In this document: piece by piece, positions 1-13,079 of the stretch
Layout: every line of letters begins with the position of its first letter
Position numbering within the stretch: the stretch's first letter is position 1
NCBI GenBank assembly: GCA_006176705.1
Contig: QRFJ01000057.1
Coordinates: forward strand, 3,588,178-3,652,177
DNA from: Cocos nucifera
Lineage: Eukaryota > Streptophyta > Magnoliopsida > Arecales > Arecaceae
DNA length: 64,000 nt
Direction of reading: 5' to 3'
Made by a program: the position numbers and the translations under genes
Notes under the pieces: generated by a model
What the model was told of the DNA's origin: nothing
Database searches by the model: none
What the model saw: only the letters and a program-made list of their open reading frames with translations

Positions 1-230
1 CTCTCACACTGCACTTTCCATCCCCCGCCCCCCATCCCCGACCGCCCACCCCCTGCCCTTCCCATCCCCAGCCGCCATCGCCCCGCCCTCCCCATCCCTG
101 GCCGCCACTGCCCCTGCCTTCCCCTCCTCTGCCTCCTTGTCATGGCGCCCCTCCGGCCCCCTCTCCCTCTCTCCCACCCCCACCTCTTTCTCTCTCTTCT
201 CTCTCTATCTTACTATCTTACTCTTATTTC
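1..230. repeat. C-rich minisatellite of CACTA 1
   Basis: This pyrimidine/C-rich tract is built on variants of CCATCCC, GCCGCC and CCCTCCCC. It is the counterpart, on the other strand, of the roughly 960-bp G-rich tract at 13080-14040 in CACTA 2, and continues into the same flanking sequence with the splice-like wording ataggttacct near 230. It is low complexity and has no credible coding content. Confidence 0.7.
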
Positions 231-847
231 ATAGGTTACCTTTAGCACCATCATCTTCCTCTAGCGCCACCGTCGGCAATCCTCGGAGCTTTTGATGCGA
301 CCCCCTCTCTATAGCCATAGGTATAATTTTTATTTTAATTTCATAGTATTATTTATTAATCGCTAGATTAGACCTGTCAATGGGTCGGGTTCAGATCAAA
401 ATCTGGATATTCAGACTTAGATCTGATTTTAATTACTGGTACCGAACCCGAATATTCGATGGGTCTATACTTAAAGAACCTGATCCAGATCCTAATGGAT
501 CATGGGTATTCGAACTCAATTTTGGGACCCAAAATTAAGAAAGAGAGAGGGAGAGAGGGAGGGAGGGGTTCAGCCTCGCCACCATCGCCAATGAGAGAGA
601 CTGAGAGAGAGAGAGGGAGGGAGGGGGTCTGGCTTCGCTGGCATCACTAGGACAGAGGGGATCCGGCCTCATCGGCGAGGGAGATCGATAGAGTGAGAAA
701 GGGAGGGAAGGGTTCGGCCTCGCCGCCGTTGCCGACGAGGGAGATCGAGAGAGGGAGAGAGGGAGGGTTATGCGGAGTGATATCTATTTATTGATGTGTT
801 GCTAATATTATTGTTCAACATATTATATTGGTTAATGTTCATTAACG

Positions 848-2557
848 TTGCAAGTAAGGATGGCACCGAAATGCCATTTAGCTTTCACCTCTGTCCCTCG
901 ATGGGTTACACGAAGTTCGGCATCTAAGGAGTACTTGGAGCATACTCCATCCACCTTCGCATCGACTACTCAGGGATCTCCACCATCGGTATCTACTCCA
1001 CCGACAGCATCTACTCCACTGGCATCTGAGCCTCCATCATCATCCACATCTCCGACACATGTTACTCCACCAACATCTGATTGTATATTTTTATTATATT
1101 ATTTATTTATTTTTATATAGTATTTATATATTTATATATTTACATAACGTATTTTTATTATAGATGCATCATCGAGCTAAATATTTCGTAGTTCCACACG
1201 TATGGCACATATATGGAACTACCAGCATCAGATGATGGTGTAGTATGATATAGAGGAGAGGCCAGTAGGAAAGATCGCACGAAAGATGCATTCCTTTTTT
1301 GGAGTACTTGTAAGACGGTAAGACATTATTTTCATAGAGCCCAGAGATTGACGATTGATAGATGCTGCTGTTAGGAACCGAGTGTGGAAGGAGATATGGG
1401 TAAGTACATCTTAGTTATATTTATGTATTTTACATGTTTACACTATATTTGATTAGAATAATTTTGTAATTGACTTTTGATAACTTTGTATAGAGGAGGT
1501 ATGACTTTTCTGATCACGAGAGGGCTCAAGATGCTCGACTGAAGAAGATCGAAGAGTTGTATCGAGGCTACAAGATCAAGCTCCAAAGAGGATGGCTCGA
1601 GCACCAACGAGACACTCCAAAAGAGCTTGTTCCATGAGAGAGGGTGGTTACACATTGGAGGAGCCAAAAGTTCAAGATAAAATTACTAATTTTTAAATTT
1701 TTTAATATATTTAAAGTTATATTTAAATATTTTTTAAATATTTATTATTTATTTAAATACTTGTTAGGCTACCTTCCATCAAAACCAGAAGAATCGGACA
1801 GTTTAGGAGTATACGCATACTCTTGGCCGTGAGTCTACGGTCAGTCGTATGCATAGAGAGGTAATGAATTCCAAATCTTACTAGATAAATTAAATTATTT
1901 TTTTAATTTTTTAATAAATTGATTCATTGTTATAGCTGATGAGAGATGAAGTGATATCCAGCCATAGCGAGATCTTTCGATCCAGCCATACGGACAAGAA
2001 GGATAGATCGATGAACACTATGATTGGAAGAATTTTTATAAGTATTAAATATATTAGTATATATGATTAGTATTATAGTATTTTTTATAAACTTTTATTT
2101 AAATTTATAATTACAGAATTAGTTAGATGTGCTCATGAGCGAGGGCCCAAATACGTTTGGCCCCTATGACCATCTGTCTCAAGTCCTAAGGCCTGAGCAC
2201 TCTGGGAGGATCCGACGTAGGCCCAAACATACGCCGATCAGCTATTGATCGGAGGCGAGCATCTCTTCACAGGCTTCTAATATCATCAGTCAGGAGGAGC
2301 TTGAGGAGGCATTGGTATGGATAGATTATGCTGCGATGCGGGCAAATTGGGCTAAGAAGTGCGCATCTCATCTGGAGGGCATCGTAAGAGATATGATGTC
2401 GATGCTCAACGTGCATTTTGGAGGTACTTTCATGGGCTTTGAGGATATGTTAGCCCATATTCCAGCTCTAGCTCCTCCAGCTCCAGCTCTAGCTCCAGCT
2501 CCGACTCGTGCTCCATCTTTCGGTGATGATGATGATGTAGATTTAGGAGACTTTTGA
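848..2557 (+). pseudogene. Ptta/En/Spm-type (Transposase_24-like) transposase remnant, CACTA 1
   Basis: The region holds a series of short open blocks separated by AT-rich, intron-like sequence. They include a Ser/Thr/Pro-rich N-terminal block (848-1113), a block with RYDFSDHERAQDARLKK (about 1500-1640), a block with SSHTDKKDRSMNT (about 1955-2035) and a C-terminal block (2312-2557). The last contains AAMRANWAKKCASHLEGI, a Pro/Ala tail and a run of Asp. The order and wording resemble plant Ptta/En/Spm transposase-like proteins; that family match is from memory. Several blocks have in-frame stops unless spliced, so I call it a remnant. The same protein, diverged, is on the minus strand at 10660-12434. 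It is probably an accessory protein rather than the catalytic transposase. Confidence 0.6.
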
Positions 2558-2724
2558 TGTATTTTTTTAAAAAAATATTATAATAAATTTTATTCGATAA
2601 TAAATTTTAATATTTTAGAAATATTTTTATATTTATAATATTTTTTATATTATATATCTCTTTATTTATTAGATAAAATATATAAAAAAATAAAAATTTT
2701 ATATTTTTTTAATTATTTAAAAGA

Positions 2725-3101
2725 TACGACAGCGATTTTATAACCACTATCGTAGACGTACCAACCATTATCGTAGGCATGTATCAATCGCTGTCATAGA
2801 ACCTATGATAGTAGTTCAATAATCGCTGTCATATAGCTATAGCAGTGGTTACATAACTACTGCCATAGATCAAGATATGGCAGCGGTTACATAACCACTG
2901 TCATAGATCAAAATATGATAGTGATTCAAAAATCGCTGCAATAGACAGTCTATGGCATCGGTTCACATAACCACTATCATAGATCTACGGCGATGGCTGT
3001 AGTAGCAATGGTTATATAACCACTGTCATAGTCTATAGCAGTAATTTTTAGACTATGGCAGCGGTTATAAATTGCTATTGTAGCCCTATTCTGTAGTAGT
3101 G
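2725..3101. repeat. CACTA 1 subterminal repeats and right terminal inverted repeat
   Basis: This array of roughly 30-bp units reads TATGGCAGCGGTT, a short spacer, then the inverse AACCGCTGCCATA, in diverged form. Units occur about ten times and finish in TAGTAGTG. In En/Spm-type elements such subterminal arrays are binding sites for an element-encoded protein and are needed for transposition; that role is family knowledge. Many units have lost CpG or GC positions, consistent with decay by methylation. Confidence 0.8.
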
Positions 3102-4231
3102 ATTAGTGGAGATTAGGTTCATTAATTAGGTTAGACCTAGGGTTAGATTAAAGAATAAACTTAATTAGAGAATTGACTAAATTTAATCAATTATTATCTT
3201 AGATTAAATCAAGAATTTTCTAGATCAATTACAATAGTTGTAGTTGGTCAAATCCATATCTTTAATAAAACCCAAGATGGACTTGATTCTTGGCTATACG
3301 ATCTAGCACGAACTATTAAGTTGAATTAATCAAGACTAATTAAACTAGTTGGTATCTAAGGTAAGTCTGGCATTCCAGATCGATGGTCTTTAATTGGTAG
3401 CCTGCTTACCTAACAATTTCTGATGGTATCTAAGATAAGCTTTGGCAGACTCTCCCATCGATCTCACTTACCTAGCCTCTTGGTAAAATTATGTTTTGAT
3501 CGGATCACTTGACTATTCGAGCTGACCCATGTCAGCTAGGTAAATTAGTGTGACTGATTTAGGTGCTCCTCGACCAACTTATTATTGATCTCTCTTAAGC
3601 TGACTTGGTGAAGCCAGTAGGAGGATCATGACAAGCTGGTTCATATGACTTTCTCTCACCTTTAAAATTAATTTTTTTAAAATTATTAGATTCTTAAAAT
3701 AAAATAGTTATATTAATAACTGGATCATAGCCTTTCATTAAGTGGATGATAATGGGTCCATTAGTTGGATAATCATTGAAGGCCCAAAGGCCTGGTGCTT
3801 ATCGGCTAATGAAATTATTATTCATTATATGATTTTTTGGCTATATCTTTCTAAATGGTGGTTAGGTTAGCCAACCAAAATTGAGCCTAATCATTCACTA
3901 GTTAGATGGGCCACATATGGTCATGTTAATGGTTGGACCTAATCGGACCTTTTCAATGGAGGCCAAAGCCTACTGATTAGGGACTGGGGCAAAATTATAT
4001 TACTAAAAATTATTTAGAGAAATAATTGGTTAGAAACCTATCCTTAGATATATATGGGTTGGCCAACCAAAGTTAGACTTGTGTGCTGTCTATATGGATT
4101 CTAGTAATTTTTCAGATTGGAGTTAGAGGTTATCAATTCGAATAAAATAATGAAAGAATCTTTTGATTAAAGTGCAGATCTTTAGATTTAATAAATCAAT
4201 TACTAATTAGATTTTGATTTTTTATGCAGAC
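3102..4231 (+). other. Copia A 5' leader, interrupted on the left by CACTA 1
   Basis: This non-coding leader lies between the lost 5' LTR/primer site and gag. It aligns, in reverse, with 51240-52500 of Copia B, for example in the segment about a pathway of TTGGTGAAGCCAGTAGGAGG near 3607. No open frame is supported. Confidence 0.7.
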
Positions 4232-7200
4232 ATGGCCACTTTCCTATCGCTTCGATCATTGTTGGACAATGATAAATTGATGGGACCCAACTTTGATAGC
4301 TGGTACCGAAAGTTGAAGATAGTCCTAGAGCATGAATGGATCTTATATGTGTTGACGGATCCTGCACCTAAGGAGCCAGCTATCAATACATATAGAACAG
4401 TTAGAGACACTTATTAGAAGTGGCTCAATGATCGAACCACTGTGCGTTGTATTATGCTGGCTATCATGAGTGATGAGTTTGGTCATAGATTTGAGATGGG
4501 TCAGCCAAAAGACATGCTTCAAGTGTTGGAAGATTCTTTTGACACACCTGATGATATTGAGAGGCACAAGACTAGTTGTGCCATCTTCAATACCAGGATG
4601 CGGGATGGAGCTTCTATCATCGATCATGTACTGTACATGATCGAGATGCTGGAGCGTTTGAGCAAGCTCAACTTTTTCTTGCATGAGCAGCTTGAGAAAG
4701 TTGCAATACTAAACTCGTTGCCCAAGTTCTATCTTCTATTCCTTACTCATTACAGAATGATAAAGCCTGAAGTTAACTATCATGGGTTACTGAGGTTACT
4801 TCAGAACTTTAAGAAGGATCACCAGCTCTACAAGAAGTCATTAAACTTAGTGGGAGGATCCACTTCTGGTTCTCGACCCTTTAGAAAAGGAAAGAAGAAC
4901 AAGAAGAAAAAAGGTAAAAAGGTGCAAGTTCAGGTTGGGACTTCTGTGTAGGGCCAGATCAAGCTCGATCAGAGTCAAGCTGAATGCTTCTTTTGCAAGA
5001 AGTGGAGACATTGGAAGAGAAATTGTCCTTAGTACATTGCCTTCCTAGACCCGAAAAGGTAGAGAAAGAAGCAACTTATTGTTAGGCAAGGTATTTATAT
5101 GATAACTTCTTGCAATTTCTCTATTTAAGATATTATTGACTAGATATTGGATACTGGTATCCCTTACCATATTTGTAATTTGTTATAGGGGTTGTAGGTT
5201 AGTAGAAGATTCGAGCAAGATGAAAGGTTCCTGAACGTTGGAGATGGAAGACCAATTTCAGTTCTAGCTTTAGAAATCCTAAAACTTATATTTGAGTTTC
5301 ATACCGTTATTCTTAGTAATTATTATTTCTATCCCAGTTTCTTTTTAAATATTATTTCTGTAGGCTTTTTGACCAAGAATGATTATAAAATTTAAATAAA
5401 GAAATAAGTTTGTAATATCATTATGAATGATGTTACTATTTTTAATGGTCATTTGAACAATGATATGTATATGCTATCACAACCTATTAACATAGTCTTT
5501 TTCACTAGCAAGCATTCTAGATTAGATAATATGTCAGATATCTATTTATGACATTGTAGGCTAGGTCATATAAATAAGAACAGGATAAACAGGTTGATTC
5601 AAGAAAAAATTCTCGAAGTCAGTGATTGTGAATCACTTTCAACCTGTGAGTTCTATATTCTTGGTAAAATGACCAAGTCATCTTTTACTAAAAAAGATAA
5701 GAGAGCCACCAAGCTTTTAGGTCTAGTACATACTGATATACGTGGACCAATGAGCACAAGTACCAGAGGTGAATATTTCTACTTCATCATTTTTATAGAT
5801 GATCTATCTAGATATGGATATATCTATCTGATGAAACACAAGTCGAATTCATTTGAAATGTTCAAACAATTTCAAAGTGAAGTAGAAAAATAAACTAGAA
5901 AGAGTATTAAAACTCTTCGATCTAATCGAGGAGGAGAATATCTTTCTGGTGAGTTTCTCACATATCTAGAAGAGAATGGGCTTCTCTCCTAATAGACTCC
6001 TCCAGAAACACCATAGCATAATGATGTATCTGAAAGGAGGAATTGAACATTGTTACGATCCATGATGGGTTTCTCCAGCTTATCGATATCCTTCTGGAGA
6101 TATGCACTCGAATCGACTTGTTATTTGTTAAATAGGATTTCAAGTAAGTCTATAGTTAAGACTCCATATAAGATATGGATAGGACGTAAGCCAATACTTT
6201 CACACCTTAGGATTTGGGGTGCTCGGCTTATGTCAAACGATTAATTACAGATAAACTTAGACCTAAGTCTGATAAATGCATATTTATAGGATACCCAAAA
6301 AAAATTAAAGGATACTATTTCTACCATGCTGATGAATAAAAGATGTTTATCAGCCTTAAAGCAGTCTTTTTGGAAAAAAAGTTTTTTGGTGAAAGAACTG
6401 TTGCCTCTAAGGTTGAACTTGATGAAGTTCAACAGATAAAAAAATCGACATCTGTAGATGAACCTGAGTCAGATTTAATTAGATCAGATTTAGAGTCTAG
6501 TGTACCTGCACCATTAAGATGATCCGATAGAATATCGCATCATCTAGATAGATACTATGATTTTTGGGTCTGGGATGGTGATCCTATCGAACTTGATGAG
6601 AACGATGAGGATCGGATCACCTATATGGATGCTATGTAGACATCTGATTTTAAGAAATGGCTTGAAGCTATGATATCCAAAATGAAGTCTATGAATGTCA
6701 ATGATGTATGGATATTGGTTGATCCACCCGAAAGGATTAAATCCATTGAATGTAAATGGGTCTTCAAAAGAAAAAAAAGTAAAAACAAAAAGATGAAGAT
6801 CTATAAAGTCCATCTGGTTGCTAAGAGATATCATCAACATTATGGTATTGACTATGATGAGATATTCTTCTCTGTGGCAATGCTCAAATCCATTCAGATA
6901 ATGCTTACGATAGCTGTCCATCTGGACTATGAGATCTGATCGAAGGATGTGAAGATAACTTTCCTAAATGGAGAGTTGATTGAAGAGATGTATATGATAC
7001 AATTTGAGGGGTTCACATCCACAGATGAGTTCAAGATATGCAAGCTTTAGAGATCCATTTATGAATTAAAGCAAGCATCTTGGAGTTGGAACATGCGTTT
7101 TGATAAGGTGATCAAAATGTATGGCTTTGTTAAGAATGGAGAAAAGCCCTGCATTTATAAATGGATAAATGGTCCAGCAATGATATTTCTTATCTTGTAC

Positions 7201-8120
7201 AAGAATGACATTCTCTTAATCGGGAATGACATCCCTGCACTATAGAAAATAAAAATCTGATTGTCATCACAGTTCTCCATGAAGGACTTGGATGAAGCAT
7301 CCTAAATCCTAGGGATAAAGATCTATAGGGATAGATCTAAAAAGATGCTTGGGTTATCACAGTTCACGTACATAGATACTATGTTGAAGAAGTTCAGCAT
7401 AGAGAATTTCAAAAAGAATTATCTTCTGATAGGCCATAGAATTTCTCTCTCTAAGAAGGATTATTCGACAACTCCTAAAGAGAGAGTGTGTATGAGTAGA
7501 GTCCCATATGCTTTAGTTGTGGGATCTATCATGTATGCCATGATATGTACAAGACCAAACATGACATACTCACTAGGAGTAGTAAGTAGATACTAGTCTG
7601 ATCCTGAAGAAAACTATTGAAAAATGGTTAAAGACATCCTTAAGTATTTGAGAAATACTAAGGACCAATGGTTTGTTTATGGCGAGTCAGATCTGAAACT
7701 TATGGGATTTACAGACTTTAGCTTTCAATCTGATCATGATGACAGTAGAAGCGTGTCGGGATACATCTTTACTCTGAATGGTAGAGCCATCTGCTGAAAG
7801 AGTTTAAAGCAGCATAATATGGCAGACTCTATTTGCAAAGCAGAGTACATCACAGCATCAGATGCCATGAAGAAAGCTGCGTGGTTGAGAAAGTTTAACA
7901 TCGAGCTTGGAGTAGCACCCTTTCTTGATGGTCCAGTTCTGCTTTATTGTGATAGCACTGGTGCCATAGCTCAAGCGAAAAAATCAAAGGCATACCAGTG
8001 GATGAAGCATATCCTGCACTGCTTCCACCTGATCCAGAAGATCATGGATGAGGTGATGTCGACCTTTAGAAGATCGATAGAAAGAAGAACCTAGCCGACC
8101 CCTTCACTAAAGTCCTGACG
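4232..8120 (+). pseudogene. Copia A gag-pol polyprotein (gag, protease, integrase, RT, RNase H), defective
   Basis: The polyprotein starts at ATG 4232 (MATFLSLRSLLDN). Gag runs to about 4951 with an in-frame TAG at 4415 and another at 4949. The same frame continues through a CCHC knuckle (CFFCKKWRHWKRNC, 4985-5026) and a protease DTG motif (5150-5158). It then reaches the integrase, with HTD at 5729-5737, FIDDLSRYG near 5800 and the GGEYLS glutamate near 5930. A frameshift lies between about 6245 and 6670. RT follows (KWVFK, AFLNG-like TFLNG near 6960), but the catalytic YVDD is YKND at 7198-7209. RNase H follows (about 7650-8095, with AEYITASDA). Domain order INT-RT-RH defines Copia. The copy cannot be active because of stops, the frameshift and the loss of a catalytic Asp. 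Confidence 0.9.
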
Positions 8121-8195
8121 ATAAAGAAGTTCGACAACCACAAGTCGAAGATGAGTATTAGATACTGTGTCAAGTGGCTTTAGGATAGTTGGAGT

Positions 8196-10122
8196 TATTA
8201 AAAAATATGTACCAAAATCAATCATCAACCTATTGATGATTGATCTATATTATATCTGTAATTGATTCACTAATAAATAAAATATATTTTTGGCATCTTC
8301 ATCATAAAGTATTCATCTTCTAATGAACTCCATTATTGTGATGAAGTTCTTAGGACTATTTAGCTTCGATAAAAAAAGAATTTATCGATTAGTCCTTAAA
8401 TCTGTTTACGACCAAATGAGAGGTTATTAATTAGGACGACAGCATCTATCGAGTATAGATCGCTATATGCCATATATGTTGGTTATCCTCTTAACCAAGA
8501 AGTGTAGAGATACTGGTATGGCATACAGGTTAGATGTATGGTACATCATCATTGAACGTGATCAATTTTAGAGTATTCTACTATCAAGAATGTCTCTGAT
8601 GAGATATAGGTATAAGTGTCCCTTAGACCTGAGATCGCCTCAATGACTTACAAGCAACTCACTATGCTTTGGTACTGGACTAACTGAATTTCTAATTTAG
8701 TAACGAAAGGCTTTTGGGCACAGTTAAATACTTGCAAAGTTAGAGTGTGATCAAAATGAAATTAACCACTCCAAGAGTTGGAGAAGAATGTATCACTGTA
8801 TTTCAATATAGCAAAATCTTATCCAAGATAATCCATTAGATGGATTTGATATTTTAAAATATAATATGAAAAATCTGATCAGAGTTGATAGTTGAACTCT
8901 GAGGTATCCTATGAGCATTTTGGTCAAGGGGATGAATTATATCGAAACTATATCCACATGAGTTCTAAGGATGTTGTTCTACACATTCGACCTATCTGAC
9001 CGTCAGGTACCATTGCTAGATGATTACTATGATTGATACATAAATCTATTTCTATACTATCAACTTAAGTTTGGACCTATGAGGTTACATATATTAGAGC
9101 TCATGATCTAATCGGATGGTTGATCAATGATTAAGAATCATTCTAAGGTTAAAATGATCAATACGATTAATGTTTAACCTAGTGCAAGTGTTACAGGAGG
9201 ATCGATTAGCAATTAGACTTTTAGTTAGCTTAATTTAATTAAGTCAGAGGATTGAAATTAAGTCTAATTAAATATAATTTAATTAGATTTAGTTTGATCT
9301 TGATTAGATCAAGTTTAATTGGCTTATTGGATAAGTCAAGTGCAAGGAAGAACTAGTCCTAGTTCAACTTGGACTCGGATCAATCTAATTTTCTAATTTG
9401 ATTAAAAAATTAAATTAAAATTAAATCTAATTTAATTAAATTTTTAATTGGATTGGGGCCTAATTTAATTAGTTGACTTGGTTTTGATTTAATTTGATTT
9501 AAGAAACCTCTTTGACCAAGTCATACATGGAATCCTAGTAAGACTAGGATTCCACCTTGCACCATTGTAGCCCTCCAGGCCCCACGCCCTCTTTCTCTCT
9601 TATTTTACATGGCAAAATCTTTCTCCCAGGCCTTCTCATGCACACCCTCCTTTCCTCTCTTTCTCATATGAAATTTAGGTAGTGGACCAAGTCAAAGAAG
9701 GGAATTTGTTTTGGTTTCAAATCCTATGAGATAGTGTTTTGAAAAAACAAAATACCTCCTCCCATATGTGTCGCCCTCCTTCCTATTTTTTCTTTGATTT
9801 TCTTGGTAAAATAGAGAAGGTTTTGGGTGACTTTTTCATGTGGTTCCATGCCAAAAATTCTGGAGAGGGCGCCCAACTCTTGGGCGCCCCTTGACATGCC
9901 CAAATTGGATATTTCTTGTCTAGTTTTTGACCTAAAAAAGGACTCCTCTTTTTCTATGTATTTAGGATGAATTTTGGACTGATTTCTTATGAGGTCACTA
10001 ACCATTGATAGATCTTTGGGGTGTGTGAAAACCAGGAAGAGAGAGTCTTTGGGCATTGGGGTTTAATAGACATCAAACAAGGTGTCTAGGTGAGAGCAAA
10101 GAGAAGAAGAAGAGGGTCTTCT
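8196..10122 (+). repeat. Copia A 3' LTR, first segment
   Basis: The segment begins TATTAAAAAATATG after a short purine-rich tract (gatagttggagt). It corresponds to the TGTTGGAAATTG start of the Copia B LTR, with the TG terminus mutated to TA. Conserved islands shared with the B LTR include the GATGAAGTTCTTAGGACTATTTAG region near 8339-8363. It is cut at 10122 by CACTA 2 and resumes at 15612. Confidence 0.8.
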
Positions 10123-10505
10123 CACTACTATAGAATTGGGCTATGGCAGCGGTTTGTAACCACTATCGTTGTCCAAAAAATTACTACTATAGGCTATGAT
10201 AGCAATTATCTAACCATTGCCATGGTAGCCATCGTCGTAGATCTATGGCAACGGTTATTGCAGCGGTTATTGAAATCGCTACTATATAGACCCCATTGCA
10301 ACTGTTTTTAAACCACTGCCATAGGCTTGTCTATGGCAGCGGTTATAAAACCGCTATTATAGATAGTCTATGGTAGCGATTATGGAACTGCTATCATATT
10401 CTTGTCTATAGAAGCGATTACGTAACCACTGTTATAGGTCTAATACAGCGGTTGACACGTCTACGATAGCGATTGTAAAATCGCTACTGTAGCTTCTGAA
10501 TAATT
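10123..10505. repeat. CACTA 2 left terminal and subterminal repeats
   Basis: The CACTA terminus is followed by about ten tandem, partly palindromic units on the theme CTATGGCAGCGGTT...AACCGCTGCCATAG, in alternating orientation. It is homologous to 2725-3101 in reverse. Confidence 0.85.
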
Positions 10506-10659
10506 AAGAAATATAAATTTTTTAATTTTTTATATATTTTATCTGATAAATGTAGAGATATATAACATAAAAAAAATATTATAAATATAAAAATATTTTT
10601 AAAATACTAAAATTTTATTATCGAATAAAATTTATTATAATATATAAGAAATATATATA

Positions 10660-12434
10660 TTAAAAGTCACCTAAATCTACATCATCATCGTCCACGGGAG
10701 ATGGAGCACAAGCTAGAGGCGGAGCTAGAGCCAAAGCTAGAGATAGAGGAGCTAAAGCTGGAATACGTGCCAACATATCCTCAAAGCCCATGAAGGTACC
10801 TCCAAAATGCGCACTAAGCATCGACATCATGTCTCTCACGATGCCTTCCAGATGAGATGCGCACTCTTCAGCCCGCATCGCAGCATGATCTGCCCATGCC
10901 AATGCTGCCTCAAACTCCTCTCAACTAACGACACTAAAATCCTATGAAGAGATGCTCACCTCAGACCAATAGCTGATCGGCATATGTCCAGGCCTACATC
11001 AGATCTTTTTAGAGTGCTCAGGTCCCAAGACTTGAGATAGATGGTCATGGGGGCCAGAGGTATCCGGGCCCTCACTCGCGAGCGCATCTAATTGATCCAG
11101 TAATTGTAAGTATAAATAAAATTTTATAACAGATGCTATAATACTAATCATATAAACTAATATATTTAATACTTACAAAAATTCTCTCGATTGTGGCATT
11201 CATCAGCCTGCCTTTCTTGTCCGTACGACTAGATCGAAAGATCTCATTACGATTGTGCATCGCTTCATCTCTCATCAGCTATAATAATGGATCAGTTTAT
11301 TAGAAATATGAAAAAAATATTAATTTAATTTATCTACTAAGATTTAGAATTTATTATCTCTCTATTCATATGACTAACCATAGACTCACGATTGAGAGTA
11401 TGCGTATACTCCTTGGCTTCCGATTCTTTCAGTTCTGATGAAAGATAGCCTAACAAGTATTCAAATAAATAATAAATATTTAAAAAATATTTAAATATAA
11501 CTTAAGCGTATTAAAAAATTTAAAAGTTTATAATTTTACCTCGAACTCCTAGCTCCTCCAATGTGTAACCATCCTCTGTCAGTGACTCGAAGGATAGTCC
11601 TGTATCCATGGAACAAGCTCCTTTGGAGTGTCTCATCAGTGCTCGAGCCATTCTCTATGGAGCTTGACCTTGTAGCTTCGGTGTAATTCTTCGATCTTCT
11701 TCAGTCAGGCATCTCGAGCCCTTTCATGATCAGAGAAGTCATACCTTCTCTACACAAAGTTATCGAAAGTCAGTTACAAAATTATTCTAATCAAACATAG
11801 TGTAAACATGTAAAATGCTTAAATATAATTAAGATACATTTACCCATATCTCCTCCCACATCTGGTCCTTGACTGTATCATCCATCAATTTTCAATCTTT
11901 GGGCTCTACGAGAATAATATCTGACCGTCTCACAAGCACACCAAAAAAGGAATGCATCTTCCATGCGGTCTCTCCTATTGGTCTCTCCTCCGCATCATAC
12001 TATACCATCATCTGATACTGGCGGTTTCATACATGCGCCATACGTGTGGAACTGCGAAATATCCTACTGGATGATGCACCTATAATAAAAATATATTATA
12101 TAAATATATAAGTATATAAATACTATATAAAAAATAAATAAATAATATAATAAAAAGGTACACTCAAATGTCGGTGGAGTAGCATGTGTCAGAGATATGG
12201 ATGATGATGGAGGCTCAGATGCTGGTGGAGTAGATGCCGTCGATAGAATAGATACTGATGATGGAGGTCCCTAAGCAGCCAATGAAGAGGTGGATAGAGT
12301 ATGCTCTGACTGCTCCTCAGATGTTGAACTCCGCATAACCCATCGAGAGGCAGGGGTGAAAAGCTAGATGGCGTTTTGGTGCCATCATGATCTGTAACAT
12401 TAATGAACATTAACCAATATAACATGTTGAACAA
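10660..12434 (-). pseudogene. Ptta/En/Spm-type transposase remnant, CACTA 2
   Basis: This is the minus-strand counterpart of 848-2557. The C-terminal block (10902-10660) reads MAWADHAAMRAEECASHLEG and ends in VDDDDVDLGDF; it is missing a few residues relative to copy 1. Upstream blocks around 11240-11200 (SSRTDKKGR-like), 11770-11560 and 12000-11880 follow the same exon-like order. The N-terminal Ser/Pro block (12434-12180) is frameshifted compared with copy 1. Like copy 1, it looks like an accessory CACTA protein gene with introns that has decayed. No TNP2-like catalytic gene is seen inside these complete termini, so CACTA 2 is probably non-autonomous. Confidence 0.6.
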
Positions 12435-13079
12435 TAATCAAAGATATTGCCTAGGTACCATCCGTATAATTACATATAAATATACAAATGCTAAAGATTA
12501 TGTACACTAATCAATTGACGGGTCTATCACTATGCAATGCAATAAATAAAAGCAATAAGATAGAAGTTCTCATAGCGACTGGCATGGCCCACGGCACGGC
12601 CTATCGACATGACACAGCCCTCCCTCCCTCTCTCTCTCGGTCTCCCTCATCGACGATGGTGGTGAGGTCGGACCCTCTCCCTTCCTCTCTCCCTCTCTCT
12701 TTCTTAGTTTTGGGTTCCAAAATCAGATCCGGATACCCAAGATCCATTAGGATTCGGGTCTGATACTTCAAGTATGGATCCATCGGGTATTCAGGATCGG
12801 GTCTGGTACCAGTAATTAAAATCAGATCCAGATCTGAATATCCATGTTCTAATTCGAACCCAATCCATTGACAAGTCTAGTCCAGTGATTAATAAATAAT
12901 ACTATAAAATTTAAATAAAAAATATACCTACGACTATAGAAAGGAGATCGTATCGAAAGCTCCGAGGGTCACCGACGTCGGTGCTAAAGGAAGACGACGA
13001 CGCTAGAGGTAACCTGCGAAACAAGAGCAAGATAGAGAAAGAAGAGAGAGAAATAGAAAGAGGAAAAGATAGAGGGAGA

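Larger units (their letters stand above)
1..3101 (+). mobile_element. CACTA (En/Spm) DNA transposon 1, left end outside the window
   Basis: The right terminus is a CACTA terminal repeat: the sequence ends TAGTAGTG at 3101, the reverse complement of CACTACTA. It is preceded by about 375 bp of subterminal repeats built on a TATGGCAGCGGTT motif and its inverse. Inside, in order, are a C-rich tract, a transposase-like remnant and an AT-rich stretch. The same order appears reversed in the second CACTA at 10123-15611, so the two are one family. The right flank enters directly into the Copia leader, so the element inserted there. No TNP2-type transposase is visible, but the left portion lies outside the window, so autonomy cannot be judged. 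Confidence 0.85.

Noticed and set aside
2725..3101. CRISPR-like array of about 30-bp repeats
   Set aside because: The units are diverged, alternate in orientation and lead into a CACTA terminus. These are subterminal transposon repeats in a plant genome.
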